A stretch of DNA of 64,000 nt from Streptomyces lavendofoliae (GCF_014649735.1 NZ_BMTP01000016.1:107357-171356), one strand, 5' to 3'. Counted from the stretch's first letter, positions 52,560 through 61,913 are shown. Numbers and translations are program-made. The notes: a model not told the origin generated them from the letters alone.

Positions 52560-53701
52560 CGGGGGACTCGGCCCGACCCGGACTCCGCGCCCGACCCCGA
52601 CCCGGACTCCGCGTCCGACCCGGGCCCGGACTCCGCGTCCGACCCGGGCCCGGACTCCGCGTCCGACCCGGGCCCCGGCTCCGCATCCGATTCCGACCCG
52701 GACTCCGACCCCGACACCGGATCCGCGGAGGGGCTGCCGGGCCGGCCCGGGTGGTGCCCCGGCCGGGTCGGCGGACCGGCCAGGGGAGTGGGCGACAGGT
52801 CGGCCGGTTCCTCGCCGGGCTCCAGGAGGGTGTCGGCGGCCCCGACGATCAGCGGATCGGGGTCGCCGACGGCCGCCACGTCCTTGTTGTCGTAGTCGAT
52901 GCGCCACAGCAGGCTGCGTATCGCCTCCAGACGGGCGCGCCGCTTGTCGTTGCTCTTCACCACCGTCCACGGCGCGTGCTCCGTGTCGGTCGCCCGGAAC
53001 ATCGTGACCTTGGCGGCCGTGTACGCGTCCCACAGGTCGAGCGACGCCAGGTCGGTCGGCGACAGCTTCCACTGCCGTACCGGATCGACCTGCCGGATCG
53101 CGAAACGGGTGCGCTGCTCGGCGCGCGACACCGAGAACCAGAACTTCACCAGCAGGATCCCGTCCTGGACGAGCATCGACTCGAAGATCGGGCACTGGCG
53201 CAGGAACCGTTCGTACTGCTCGTCGGTGCAGAAGCCCATGACCTTCTCCACGCCCGCCCGGTTGTACCAGGAGCGGTCGAAGAAGACGATCTCGCCGGCG
53301 GCCGGCAGGTGGGCGACGTACCGCTGGAAGTACCACTGGCCGGCCTCCCGCTCGGTCGGCTTGTCCAGTGCGACGATCCGCGCGCCACGGGGGTTGAGCC
53401 GCTCGGTGAACCGCTGGATCGTGCCGCCCTTGCCCGCCGCGTCCCTGCCCTCGCAGATCACCACCAGCCGGGCTCCCGTGTCCTTCACCCAGCGCTGAAG
53501 TTTCAGCAGCTCGATCTGGAGGATGCGCTTGGTCCGCTCGTACTCCGCCCGCCGGATCTTCCGGTCGTACGGATAGTTCTCGCGCCACGTACGGATCGGC
53601 GCGCCGGCCGAGTCCAGCAGCACCGGCTGCTCCGGCCGGCTGTCGTCCACACTCAGGCCCGCCAGGAGATCCCGCGGCCGCCCCGGGTCGTTGTCCACCA
53701 T
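52556..53701 (-). CDS. ppk2: Polyphosphate kinase 2 (PPK2) with acidic repeat tail
   Basis: 381 residues. Walker A CEGRDAAGKGGTIQRF, lid DKPTEREAGQWYFQRYV and Walker B FFDRSWYNRAGVEKVMGF are textbook PPK2 motifs; these enzymes pass phosphate between polyphosphate and nucleoside di- or monophosphates. After the catalytic core (to about residue 300) comes an 80-residue tail of Pro/Gly/Ser/Asp/Glu that ends in tandem PGSDAESG repeats. Such a tail is not part of the family fold. The last 4 bp overlap the end of the convergent membrane-protein gene. Confidence 0.93.
   Translation of the reverse strand: MVDNDPGRPRDLLAGLSVDDSRPEQPVLLDSAGAPIRTWRENYPYDRKIRRAEYERTKRILQIELLKLQRWVKDTGARLVVICEGRDAAGKGGTIQRFTERLNPRGARIVALDKPTEREAGQWYFQRYVAHLPAAGEIVFFDRSWYNRAGVEKVMGFCTDEQYERFLRQCPIFESMLVQDGILLVKFWFSVSRAEQRTRFAIRQVDPVRQWKLSPTDLASLDLWDAYTAAKVTMFRATDTEHAPWTVVKSNDKRRARLEAIRSLLWRIDYDNKDVAAVGDPDPLIVGAADTLLEPGEEPADLSPTPLAGPPTRPGHHPGRPGSPSADPVSGSESGSESDAEPGPGSDAESGPGSDAESGPGSDAESGSGSGAESGSGRVPR
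52581..52700. repeat. Five 24-bp tandem repeats inside the PPK2 tail
   Basis: Units start at 52581, 52605, 52629, 52653 and 52677; the middle three are nearly or fully identical. Each encodes eight residues (PGSDAESG-like) in the PPK2 frame. The period of 24 keeps the frame, so copy number can vary without breaking the gene. Confidence 0.9.
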
Positions 53702-53824
53702 GTCCCACGCGTACCCGGACCGGCCCGGATCACCGCACCCTCCCGGGGTGCAGCGGAGCGGCGGAGGGCGGAGCATGAACGTGAGTGAAGTGACCGACGC
53801 CGGAACGGGACCCAGGAGGGTGCC

Positions 53825-54610
53825 ATGCCCGTCCGGGACGACGCCAAGGACGCCAGGGACGACGGCCGGTACGCCGACGCGCTCGTCGTACTGAGGAACG
53901 TCGACAAGCATTTCGGTGCGCTGCACGTGCTCCGGTCCATCGACCTGACCGTCGGCCGCGGCGAGGTCGTCGTGGTGATCGGACCGTCCGGGGGCGGCAA
54001 GTCGACCCTGTGCCGCGCCATCAACCGGCTGGAGACCGTGGACTCCGGCGAGATCCTCATCGACGGAAGGCCCCTGCCCGCCGAGGGGCGGGAGCTGGCC
54101 GCCCTGCGCGCCGACGTCGGCATGGTCTTCCAGTCGTTCAACCTGTTCGCCCACAAGACGGTGCTGGAGAACGTCACCCTCGGTCAGGTCAAGGTACGCA
54201 AGAAGGACAAGCGGGCCGCCGAGCGGCGGGCCCGCGAGCTGCTCGACCGGGTGGGCGTCGCCTCCCAGGCCGACAAGTACCCGGCACAGCTCTCGGGCGG
54301 CCAGCAACAGCGTGTGGCCATCGCCCGGGCGCTGGCCATGGAGCCGAAGGTGATGCTCTTCGACGAGCCGACCTCCGCACTCGACCCCGAGATGATCAAC
54401 GAGGTCCTGGAGGTCATGCAGCAACTCGCCCGGGAGGGGATGACCATGGTGGTCGTCACCCACGAGATGGGCTTCGCCCGCTCCGCCGCGCACCGCGTGG
54501 TGTTCATGGCGGACGGCAGGATCGTGGAGGAGACCACACCCGACCAGTTCTTCAGCAATCCGCGCAGCGACCGGGCCAAGGACTTCCTGTCCAAGATCCT
54601 GCACCACTGA
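53825..54610 (+). CDS. gluA: Glutamate-type ABC uptake ATPase
   Basis: 261 residues. Walker A GPSGGGKSTLC, Q-loop VFQSFNLFAHKTVLENV, signature LSGGQQQRVAIARALAM, Walker B VMLFDEPTSALDP and switch His in VVTHEMGFARS. The sequence is of the polar amino-acid uptake type, close to GluA of Corynebacterium and Streptomyces. CCAGGAGGG precedes the ATG. First gene of a four-gene operon with binding protein and two permeases. Confidence 0.93.
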   Translation: MPVRDDAKDARDDGRYADALVVLRNVDKHFGALHVLRSIDLTVGRGEVVVVIGPSGGGKSTLCRAINRLETVDSGEILIDGRPLPAEGRELAALRADVGMVFQSFNLFAHKTVLENVTLGQVKVRKKDKRAAERRARELLDRVGVASQADKYPAQLSGGQQQRVAIARALAMEPKVMLFDEPTSALDPEMINEVLEVMQQLAREGMTMVVVTHEMGFARSAAHRVVFMADGRIVEETTPDQFFSNPRSDRAKDFLSKILHH

Positions 54611-54652
54611 CCCCGCGCCCCACCGCGCACTCCACCTCCAGGGGTGATCACC

Positions 54653-55501
54653 ATGAACCCGCACCAGCGCAAGCTCAGCAGGGCCGGAGTGGCCGTGGCC
54701 GCCGCGCTCGCCCTCTCCCTCTCCGCCGCCGCGTGCGGCGACGGCGGGGACGGCGGATCGGACGGGGACGGCGACAAGATCAACGTCGGCATCAAGTTCG
54801 ACCAGCCCGGCGTCGGCCTGAAGACCCCGGACGGGTCGTACACCGGATTCGACGTCGACGTGGCGACCTACGTCGCCCGGCAGCTCGGCCACGAACCCGG
54901 CGACATCGTCTGGAAGGAGGCGAAGAGCGCCGACCGCGAGACCATGCTCCAGCGCGGCGACGTCGACTTCATCGCCGCCTCCTACTCCATCAACGACGAG
55001 CGGGCGAAGAAGGTCGACTTCGCCGGTCCCTACCTGCTGGCGCACCAGGACGTCCTGATCCGCGCCGACGACAAGTCCATCACCAAGCCCTCCGACCTGA
55101 ACAACAAGAAGCTCTGCTCGGTCACCGGCTCCACGTCCGCGCAGAACGTCAAGACGAAGCTCGCCCCCGACGCCCAGCTCCAGGAGTACGGCGGCTACTC
55201 CGAGTGCCTGACCGGCCTGGAGAACGGCGTGATCGACGCCGTCACCACCGACGACTCGATCCTCGCGGGCTACGCCGCGCAGGACCAGTTCCGGGGCAAG
55301 TTCAAGCTCGGCGGCTTCAAGATGAGCAACGAGAACTACGGCATCGGTGTCCAGAAGGGCAGCGAACTGAAGGCGCGGATCAACAGCGCCCTGGAGAAGA
55401 TGGTCTCGGACGGTTCCTGGGACAAGGCCGTGCAGAAGAACTTCGGCCCGGCCGGCTACCGGAACGAGCCCGCCCCGAAGATCGGCACGATCGCCAAGTG
55501 A
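54653..55501 (+). CDS. gluB: Glutamate/polar amino-acid binding lipoprotein
   Basis: 282 residues from the ATG at 54653, with AGGGG eight bases upstream; the GTG nine bases earlier would be too close to that site. Lipobox SAAAC with Cys28. The family-3 solute-binding fold follows: INVGIKFDQPGVGLKTPDG, YTGFDVDVATYVARQLG, DFIAASYSINDERAKKVDFAGPY and a later NENYGIGVQKGS. It captures the amino acid outside the membrane for the permeases. Confidence 0.93.
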   Translation: MNPHQRKLSRAGVAVAAALALSLSAAACGDGGDGGSDGDGDKINVGIKFDQPGVGLKTPDGSYTGFDVDVATYVARQLGHEPGDIVWKEAKSADRETMLQRGDVDFIAASYSINDERAKKVDFAGPYLLAHQDVLIRADDKSITKPSDLNNKKLCSVTGSTSAQNVKTKLAPDAQLQEYGGYSECLTGLENGVIDAVTTDDSILAGYAAQDQFRGKFKLGGFKMSNENYGIGVQKGSELKARINSALEKMVSDGSWDKAVQKNFGPAGYRNEPAPKIGTIAK

Positions 55502-55511
55502 GTGGGCCGAC

Positions 55512-56177
55512 GTGTTCGACTTCCTCACGGGGTACGACCTGCTGGGAGCCTTCTGGGTGACGGTGCAGCTCACCGTCTACTCCGCGATCGGCTCCCTGGT
55601 CTGGGGGACGCTGCTGGCCGCCATGCGCGTCAGCCCCGTCCCCCTGATGCGGGGCTTCGGCACCGCCTACGTCAACATCGTCCGGAACATCCCACTGACC
55701 GTGATCATCGTCTTCACCTCGCTCGGACTGTTCCAGACGCTCAGCATCAGCCTCGGCGCCAAGGACTTCACCACGATCAACTTCCGGCTCGCCGTGCTCG
55801 GACTGATCACCTACACCGCCGCCTTCGTCTGCGAGGCGCTCAGGTCCGGCATCAACACCGTCCCGGCCGGCCAGGTCGAGGCGGCCCGCGCCATCGGGCT
55901 GAGCTTCCCGCAGGTGCTGCGGCTGATCGTGCTGCCCCAGGCGTTCCGGTCGGTCGTCGGGCCGCTGGCCAACGTCCTCATTGCGCTCACCAAGAACACC
56001 ACCGTCGCCGCCACGATCGGCGTCGCCGAGGCCGCCCTCCTGATGCGCGAGATGATCGAGAACGAGGCCCAGCTGATCCTGATCTCCGTGATCTTCGCGT
56101 TCGGCTTCATCTGCCTCACCCTCCCGACCGGCCTCCTGCTCGGATGGGTGAGCAAGAAGGTCGCGGTGAGGCGATGA
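55512..56177 (+). CDS. gluC: Glutamate-type ABC permease, first subunit
   Basis: 221 residues from a GTG 10 bp after gluB. Five or so membrane helices and the family EAA loop EAARAIGLSFPQVLRLIVLPQAF that docks with the ATPase. It has the His/Glu/Met-family permease pattern (RNIPLTVIIVFTSLGLF). The stop overlaps the next gene by 4 bp (ATGA). Confidence 0.92.
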   Translation: MFDFLTGYDLLGAFWVTVQLTVYSAIGSLVWGTLLAAMRVSPVPLMRGFGTAYVNIVRNIPLTVIIVFTSLGLFQTLSISLGAKDFTTINFRLAVLGLITYTAAFVCEALRSGINTVPAGQVEAARAIGLSFPQVLRLIVLPQAFRSVVGPLANVLIALTKNTTVAATIGVAEAALLMREMIENEAQLILISVIFAFGFICLTLPTGLLLGWVSKKVAVRR

Positions 56178-57112
56178 AGAGCCGGCCGTCCGCCCTGTAC
56201 GACGTCCCGGGCCCGCGGGCGCGGCGCCGCAACGTGCTCTACACCGTGCTGTTCCTGCTCGCCCTCGCCCTGCTGATCTGGTGGGTGGCCCGGAGCCTCG
56301 CGGACAAGAACCAGCTGGAGTGGTCCAAGTGGGACCCGTTCTTCACGGACGCCCGGACGTGGACCACGTACATCCTCCCCGGCCTCAAGAACACGGTGAT
56401 CGCCGCGGCCCTCGCCATGGCGATCGCCCTGCCCCTCGGCGCGCTCCTCGGCATCGGCCGGCTCTCCGACCACGCGTGGGTGCGCGGCGCGGCCGGCGCG
56501 GTGGTGGAGTTCTTCCGCGCCATCCCGGTCCTCATCCTGATGCTCTTCGCCAACGCCGCCTACGCCGAGTTCACCGACATCAGCCCGGAGACCCGCCCCT
56601 TGTACGCGGTCGTCACCGGACTCGTCCTGTACAACGCCTCCGTCCTGGCCGAGGTGGTACGGGCCGGCATCCTCGCCCTGCCCAGGGGGCAGACCGACGC
56701 GGCCAAGGCGATCGGCATGCGCAAGGGCCAGACCATGACCCACGTACTTCTCCCGCAGTCCGTCACGGCCATGCTCCCGGCGCTGGTCAGCCAGCTCGTC
56801 GTCATCGTGAAGGACACCGCGCTCGGCGGCGCGCTGCTCAACTTCTCGGAGCTGCTCGCCTCCGTCCGGCCGATGAGCGCGAACTACGGCGCGAACACCA
56901 TCGCCAGCTTCACCGTCGTGGCCGTCGTCTTCGTCGCCCTCAACTTCGCGCTCACCACCTTCGCGGCCTGGCTCGAACGCAGACTGCGGCGCGCCAAGAA
57001 GTCGACCGGCGCGGTGGTCCGCGTCGACGCGGTCGAGGACCTCGCCACGCCGGGCGAGCACGCGGGGCCGGCGGACGTACGGGCCGACGGGCGGGCGGAC
57101 GACAGGAACTGA
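56174..57112 (+). CDS. gluD: Glutamate-type ABC permease, second subunit
   Basis: 312 residues. An extra N-terminal helix (about 22-42), then the permease domain with EFFRAIPVLILMLF and EAA-type loop DAAKAIGMRKGQTMTHVLLPQSV. A charged C-terminal tail of about 50 residues is cytoplasmic. Starts within the stop of gluC. A strong hairpin follows the stop and probably ends the operon. Confidence 0.92.
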   Translation: MKSRPSALYDVPGPRARRRNVLYTVLFLLALALLIWWVARSLADKNQLEWSKWDPFFTDARTWTTYILPGLKNTVIAAALAMAIALPLGALLGIGRLSDHAWVRGAAGAVVEFFRAIPVLILMLFANAAYAEFTDISPETRPLYAVVTGLVLYNASVLAEVVRAGILALPRGQTDAAKAIGMRKGQTMTHVLLPQSVTAMLPALVSQLVVIVKDTALGGALLNFSELLASVRPMSANYGANTIASFTVVAVVFVALNFALTTFAAWLERRLRRAKKSTGAVVRVDAVEDLATPGEHAGPADVRADGRADDRN

Positions 57113-57150
57113 CGGGCGCGGGTAGGATGTGCTCCTACGCTCAGACGCAG

Positions 57151-57185
57151 CCGGGGCCCGTACCGCACTCAGGTACGGGCCCCGG
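57151..57185. terminator. Hairpin terminator of the glu operon
   Basis: A perfect 14-bp stem (57151-57164 with 57172-57185) and a 7-nt loop, 38 bp after the gluD stop and 49 bp before the helicase start. It could also act as leader structure for the helicase gene. A smaller 6-bp hairpin lies at 57122-57138. Confidence 0.8.
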
Positions 57186-57234
57186 CCCATTCCGGCGCCG
57201 GCCCGCGCGGGCGCAGGATCGAGGAAGGTTCCCC

Positions 57235-58653
57235 ATGAACGCGACGCCATCAGCCCCCGGCCGTCCCGGTGCGGGCAGGACCGGACGTGACCGGGCGCCG
57301 CGGGGCGAACTCTCGGTGCCCGACACGGTGACCCCGGGCCTGCCGCCCGCCGCTTCCTTCGCCGAGCTCGGCCTGCCGGACGAGCTGCTGGCGGCCATGA
57401 CCGGCCTCTCGGTGCGCGAACCCTTCCCCATCCAGGCCGCCACCCTGCCGGACGCCCTGGCGGGGCGCGACGTCCTGGGCCGCGCGCGGACCGGGTCCGG
57501 CAAGACGCTGGCGTTCGGGCTCGCCCTGCTCACCCGCACGGCGGGCCGGCGGGCCGAGTCCAAGCGGCCCCTGGCCCTGGTCCTCGTACCGACCCGGGAA
57601 CTCGCGCAGCAGGTGAGCGACGCGCTGGCGCCCTACGCGCGGGTGCTGGGGGTGCGGCTGGCGACCGTGGTCGGCGGGTTGTCGATCGGGAAGCAGGCGG
57701 CGTCCGTCAAGGCCGGCGCCGAGGTCGTCGTCGCCACCCCCGGCCGGCTGGCCGACCTGGTCGCCCGGCGGGACTGCCTCCTGAACCACGTGCGGATCAC
57801 GGTGCTGGACGAGGCGGACCAGATGTGTGACCTGGGGTTCCTGCCCCAGGTCTCCGAGATCCTGGACCACACCCCCGCGGAAGGGCAGCGGATGCTGTTC
57901 TCCGCCACGCTCGACCGCAACGTCGACCACCTGGTCCGGCACTACCTGCACGACCCGGTGTTCGCCTCCGTCGACCAGGTGCGGAGCGCGGTCACGACGA
58001 TGGAGCACCACGTGCTGCACGTCCACCCGGCCGACAAGTACGCCACCGCCACCGAGATCGCCGCCCGGGACGGGCGGGTCCTGATGTTCCTCGACACCAA
58101 GCTGGGCGTGGACCGGTTCGCCCGCCACCTGCGGGACAGCGGTGTACGGGCCGCCGCCCTGCACAGCGGGAAGTCGCAGCCGCAGCGCACGCACACCCTG
58201 GCGCAGTTCCGGGAGGGGGCGGTCACGGTCCTGGTGGCGACCGACGTCGCCGCCCGAGGCATCCACGTCGACGACCTCGACCTGGTCGTCAACGTCGACC
58301 CGCCCGCCGACTCCAAGGACTACCTCCACCGCGGCGGGCGCACCGCGCGGGCGGGGGAGTCGGGTCGCGTGGTCACCCTGGTCACACCGGGCCAGCGGCG
58401 GGACGTGAGCCGCATGCTGTCGGACGCCGGGGTCAGGGCGACGGTCACCCAGGTGCGGTCCGGCGAGGAGGCGCTGACCCGCATCACCGGGGCGAAGCGG
58501 CCCCCGGCCGGGAACAAGGCGAAGACCGCGAGCGCCCCCTTCCAGGGCATGGGCACCCGGACGGGCCGCCCCCCGAAGGAAACCCGCAAGTCCGCCGAGG
58601 CCCGCAAGCTGGCCGAGGCCCGCCGGGCCGCCCAGGCCCGCAAGGCCCGCTGA
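57235..58653 (+). CDS. DEAD-box ATP-dependent RNA helicase
   Basis: 472 residues. Q-motif region (FPIQAATLPDAL), motif I ARTGSGKT, Ia PTRELAQQ, II LDEADQM, III FSATLD, V ATDVAARGIH and VI HRGGRTARAG are all present. The C-terminal 70 residues are basic and Lys/Arg/Ala-rich, typical of RNA-binding tails in Streptomyces cold- or stress-related helicases. GAGGAAGG precedes the ATG. It unwinds structured RNA; the exact target is unknown. Confidence 0.94.
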   Translation: MNATPSAPGRPGAGRTGRDRAPRGELSVPDTVTPGLPPAASFAELGLPDELLAAMTGLSVREPFPIQAATLPDALAGRDVLGRARTGSGKTLAFGLALLTRTAGRRAESKRPLALVLVPTRELAQQVSDALAPYARVLGVRLATVVGGLSIGKQAASVKAGAEVVVATPGRLADLVARRDCLLNHVRITVLDEADQMCDLGFLPQVSEILDHTPAEGQRMLFSATLDRNVDHLVRHYLHDPVFASVDQVRSAVTTMEHHVLHVHPADKYATATEIAARDGRVLMFLDTKLGVDRFARHLRDSGVRAAALHSGKSQPQRTHTLAQFREGAVTVLVATDVAARGIHVDDLDLVVNVDPPADSKDYLHRGGRTARAGESGRVVTLVTPGQRRDVSRMLSDAGVRATVTQVRSGEEALTRITGAKRPPAGNKAKTASAPFQGMGTRTGRPPKETRKSAEARKLAEARRAAQARKAR

Positions 58654-58911
58654 CGGAAACCCCACCGGCCGGACCGGCCGACCCGCGAGCCGCGATCCAC
58701 CCGTGCCGGGCCCCGCGCGGCGCCCTCCCGGCCCCTGCCCGCTCGCTCCGGCGTCCGACCGGCAGGCGCAAGGGAGGGCGACCGGGCGCCGCCCCGTTCC
58801 GGGGGGCCCGGCCGGCCCGCGACCCGGCTCGCGACGGCCGCCGGGCCGTGCGCAGGGCCGAGTCACGGGCTCTTCGGACGGACGGGACTCGCCGCCCCGC
58901 CGCCCGCCGGA

Positions 58912-60183
58912 TCAGCGGCGCTCGGGCAGGTCCGCCTCGGCCGGCAGCGTCGCTGCGCTCCGCGCGGTGCGCGCCGACGCCGTCGCGGCCGGCTTCTTCC
59001 CGCAGAACGCGGCCTCCAGCGTCCCGCCGAGCGCCGTGTTCGCCGCGCCCCGGTTGGAGGTGTTCGCCATCGCCGAGAGGCTGCGGCGGCCGTCGCGGGT
59101 CGCGAAGGCGTAGGTGTAGAAGCCCTGCACGGTGCCGGTGTGCCCGTACACCCGGGTGCCGCACGTCAGGTCGTACCGGCGCAGGCCGAGCCCGTAGAAG
59201 CGGGTGTTCGTGGCGTCCGTCGGCGTGACCGAGGTCATGGCCTCCAGCATCCGCGGCGACAGCAGCCTGCCGGTCATCAGGGCGGTCATGAAGGTGTTCA
59301 GGTCCGCCGGGTCGGAGATGATCGCTCCGGCCGACTGCGCCCAGGAGACCGTCTGCTCCGTGGAGTCGACCAGCGGCGCGCCGGCCTCGTCGGGGTGCAG
59401 GTAGCCGCGCACGTGCGTGCCCTTGATGCGGGTGTCGGGGTGCACGTACGACGTGTGGCGCAGCCGCAGCGGCTCGATGATGCGGCGCTCGTACTCGCGG
59501 CCGACCGCCTTGCCGGTGACCTTCTCGATGAGCATGCCGACCACCACGAAGTTGGTGTTCGAGTACTTGTACGCGGCGCCGGGCTCGGTGGTGCGGGGCT
59601 CGGCGAGCGAGAGGTCGAGGAGTTCCCGGTAGCCGAACACCCGGTTGCGCACCGCCTCGAAGCCGGGCACGGTCTGGGCGAACATCTTGTCGGTGTAGTC
59701 CGCCAGCCCGCTGCGATGCGTCAGGAGGTGGCGCACGGTGATCCGGTCGTCCGGCAGCAGGCCGGGCAGATAGCGGTTCACCGGGGCGTCGAGCTCCAGC
59801 GCGCCCTCGTCCACGAGCTGGAGCAGCACCACGGAGGAGAAGGTCTTGCTGACGCTGCCGACGCGGAACCGCGCCCGGGTGTCCATGGCCGCGCCCGACA
59901 CGCGGTCCCTGACACCGACCGCCCGCGTCCGCACCCCGTCGGGGCCGGTGAGGCGGGCCATCGCACCGGGCGCGCCGTTGGCCATGGCGGCCTTCAGCGC
60001 CGCGGTCACGCCCTCCATGTCCGGAGCGGGATCGGCGGTGGGGGCGGCGGCGGAGGCGGGAGCGAAAGGCACGGCGGGCTTGGCGGGCGCGGCGTGGGCG
60101 GCGGTGGCGGGAGCCATCGCGCCCACGATCGCGGCGATCAGGGTGGCGCTTACCGCCAGGCGTCGGTGCGGTGACACGGTCAC
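58912..60183 (-). CDS. Secreted serine hydrolase, class C beta-lactamase/DD-peptidase fold
   Basis: 423 residues from a GTG at 60183. Signal peptide about 1-32 (ending TAAHAAPA). Active-site Ser and Lys in VGSVSKTF (about 117), Tyr in YKYSNTNF (about 200) and HTGTVQG (about 365) in place of KTG. The group includes D-alanyl-D-alanine carboxypeptidases, esterases and D-aminopeptidases, and its substrate cannot be told. Two cysteines near the end could form a disulphide. It stands alone, convergent with the helicase gene. Confidence 0.9.
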   Translation of the reverse strand: MTVSPHRRLAVSATLIAAIVGAMAPATAAHAAPAKPAVPFAPASAAAPTADPAPDMEGVTAALKAAMANGAPGAMARLTGPDGVRTRAVGVRDRVSGAAMDTRARFRVGSVSKTFSSVVLLQLVDEGALELDAPVNRYLPGLLPDDRITVRHLLTHRSGLADYTDKMFAQTVPGFEAVRNRVFGYRELLDLSLAEPRTTEPGAAYKYSNTNFVVVGMLIEKVTGKAVGREYERRIIEPLRLRHTSYVHPDTRIKGTHVRGYLHPDEAGAPLVDSTEQTVSWAQSAGAIISDPADLNTFMTALMTGRLLSPRMLEAMTSVTPTDATNTRFYGLGLRRYDLTCGTRVYGHTGTVQGFYTYAFATRDGRRSLSAMANTSNRGAANTALGGTLEAAFCGKKPAATASARTARSAATLPAEADLPERR

Positions 60184-60467
60184 GTCAGGTCCTCAACTCG
60201 ATCGGTACGGCACGCGTGATGCGTGCGCGGGGAAACCGCGGGAGCACCGGCGCTCTGCACGCGCCGCCTCCCTTACCCATGGACCATGAGTCCCTGGGCG
60301 TCCGGTCGGTTCCCGACACGAGCGGTGCCGCGGCACCTTTTTGACCTGTGGTCAGCTCTCGCGCCGGCGCGGCGGCGTGGAGACGGCTGCCGAGGTGCCG
60401 TCCGCCGCGTCCCTCGCCGCGTCCGCCCGCCCGGGGAGCGGACTCTCGGCACATCCTCCCAGTGATT

Positions 60468-60527
60468 CGCATCTGCCATGGAGAAAGCCTCAGACAATTG
60501 CAGATGCGGCCCACAGGGGCCTAGCGT
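60468..60527 (+). promoter_or_regulatory. Promoter and 9-bp dyad before the Mop-domain regulator
   Basis: CGCATCTGC at 60468-60476 and GCAGATGCG at 60500-60508 form a perfect dyad separated by 23 bp. TTGCAG at 60498-60503 and TAGCGT at 60522-60527 are a -35/-10 pair 18 bp apart, and the dyad's right arm overlaps the -35. Transcription would start near the ATG at 60535, so the mRNA may be leaderless. The rest of the 351-bp gap back to the hydrolase has no gene. Confidence 0.55.
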
Positions 60528-60534
60528 GGCGCAC

Positions 60535-60930
60535 ATGCAGTCCTACACTATTGGCCAGGCCGCACGGCTTCTGGGCGTCAGCCCGGACACCGCGCGGCGC
60601 TGGGCGGATGCCGGCCGGGTCGCGACCCACCGGGACGAAGCGGGCCGCCGTCTCATCGACGGGCGGGACCTCGCCGCCTTCTCGATCGAGGTCGCCCAGG
60701 GCGGCACCGGGGAGGAGGACGGTTCGTACACCTCCGCCCGCAACGCCTTCCCCGGCATCGTCACCGCCGTCAAGCTCGGCGATGTCGCGGCCCAGGTCGA
60801 GATCCAGGCCGGGCCGCACCGACTCGTCTCCCTGCTCACCCGCGAGGCCGTCGAGGAACTGGGGCTGGAAGTCGGCATGCGGGCCACCGCCCGCGTGAAG
60901 TCCACCAGCGTGCACATCGACCGCGTCTGA
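60535..60930 (+). CDS. HTH regulator with molybdopterin-binding (Mop) domain
   Basis: 131 residues. A MerR/excisionase-type helix-turn-helix at 1-50 (YTIGQAARLLGVSPDTARRWADAGR, split by the helix turn) and a Mop/TOBE domain at 65-131 (SARNAFPGIVTAVKLGDVAAQVEI) that binds molybdate. It probably represses the following mod genes when molybdate is plentiful. A start two codons upstream (GTG at 60529) is possible. Confidence 0.88.
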   Translation: MQSYTIGQAARLLGVSPDTARRWADAGRVATHRDEAGRRLIDGRDLAAFSIEVAQGGTGEEDGSYTSARNAFPGIVTAVKLGDVAAQVEIQAGPHRLVSLLTREAVEELGLEVGMRATARVKSTSVHIDRV

Positions 60931-61057
60931 CCCCCGCTTCCCCCGGACCCGTTCGGTCCCCCCGCCGCGGTGCCGGACCCGCATCCGGCGCGGCGGCCGG
61001 TCCACACCGGGCCGCGGGCACCGCCCGCCCCGCGCATCCCACCCAGGAGCCGACCCC

Positions 61058-61861
61058 ATGCCCCGCACCACCACCCGCCGCGCCGTGACCGCCGTCCTCA
61101 CCGCCGCCCTGCTGGCCCCCCTGGCGGCCTGCGCCGGCCAGGACGGGGGGAAGGACACCCCGGCGCCGGCCGGAGGCGACTCCGCGACCCCGAGGACGAC
61201 GCACCTCACCGTCCTGGCCGCAGCGTCGCTCACCAACGTCTTCAAGACCGCGGGCGCCGCGTACGAGAAGTCCCACCCGGGCACGACGCTCACCTTCTCC
61301 TTCGCCGGCTCGCAGGAACTGATCGCCCAGGTCAGGCAGGGCGCCCCGGCCGACGCGCTGGTCACCGCCGACACCCGGAGCATGGACGGTGTGAGGGGCG
61401 AGGTCGAAGCCCCCACCGTCATCGCGAAGAACCGGCTCGTCATCGCCACCGCCGAAGGGAACCCCCGGAAGGTCGCCACGCTCAAGGACCTGGGTGACCC
61501 CCGGCTCAAGGTGGTGCTGGCAGCCCCCGGGGTACCGGCCGGCAAGTACAGCGCGAAGATCCTCGAAGCGCAGGGCGTGACGGTGAAGCCGGTGTCCCAG
61601 GAGCCCAGCGTCCGCGCCGTCCTCAGCAAGGTCGAACTGGGCGAGGCGGACGCGGGACTGGTCTACAGGACCGACGCGGACACCGTTCCGGGCAAGGTCG
61701 ACGCCGTCCCGATCCCCGACGCGCAGAACGCCATCGCCGAGTACCCCGCCGCCGCGCTGAAGGACTCCCCGAACGCCGAGGCCGCCGCCGCGTTCGTCGC
61801 CTGGCTCTCCGGCCCCGAGGCGCGGAAGATCCTCGGGGAGGCGGGCTTCCAGCAGCCGTAG
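61058..61861 (+). CDS. modA: Molybdate-binding lipoprotein ModA
   Basis: 267 residues. Lipobox PLAAC with Cys25, then LTVLAAASLTNVF, TLTFSFAGSQELIAQVRQGAPADALVTAD in two parts and the closing hinge DAGLVYRTDADT, the standard ModA pattern. Ser in AASL and in FAGSQ contact the oxyanion. It delivers molybdate (or tungstate) to the ModBC protein. 127 bp separate it from the regulator gene. Confidence 0.93.
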   Translation: MPRTTTRRAVTAVLTAALLAPLAACAGQDGGKDTPAPAGGDSATPRTTHLTVLAAASLTNVFKTAGAAYEKSHPGTTLTFSFAGSQELIAQVRQGAPADALVTADTRSMDGVRGEVEAPTVIAKNRLVIATAEGNPRKVATLKDLGDPRLKVVLAAPGVPAGKYSAKILEAQGVTVKPVSQEPSVRAVLSKVELGEADAGLVYRTDADTVPGKVDAVPIPDAQNAIAEYPAAALKDSPNAEAAAAFVAWLSGPEARKILGEAGFQQP

Positions 61862-61879
61862 CCCCGCCCCCGACGCGTG

Positions 61880-61913
61880 GGGGCCGCCCCCCCGAGGGGG
61901 AGCGGGCGGCCCC
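61880..61913. terminator. Hairpin between modA and modBC
   Basis: A perfect 10-bp GC stem (61880-61889 with 61904-61913) with a 14-nt loop just after the modA stop. It could lower modBC expression relative to the binding protein, or protect modA mRNA. Confidence 0.55.

Noticed and set aside
53775..53894. Upstream ORF overlapping the gluA start
   Set aside because: Opens with MNVSEVTDAG but soon becomes Pro/Thr/Arg-rich in the wrong frame; probably chance, though a leader role is possible.
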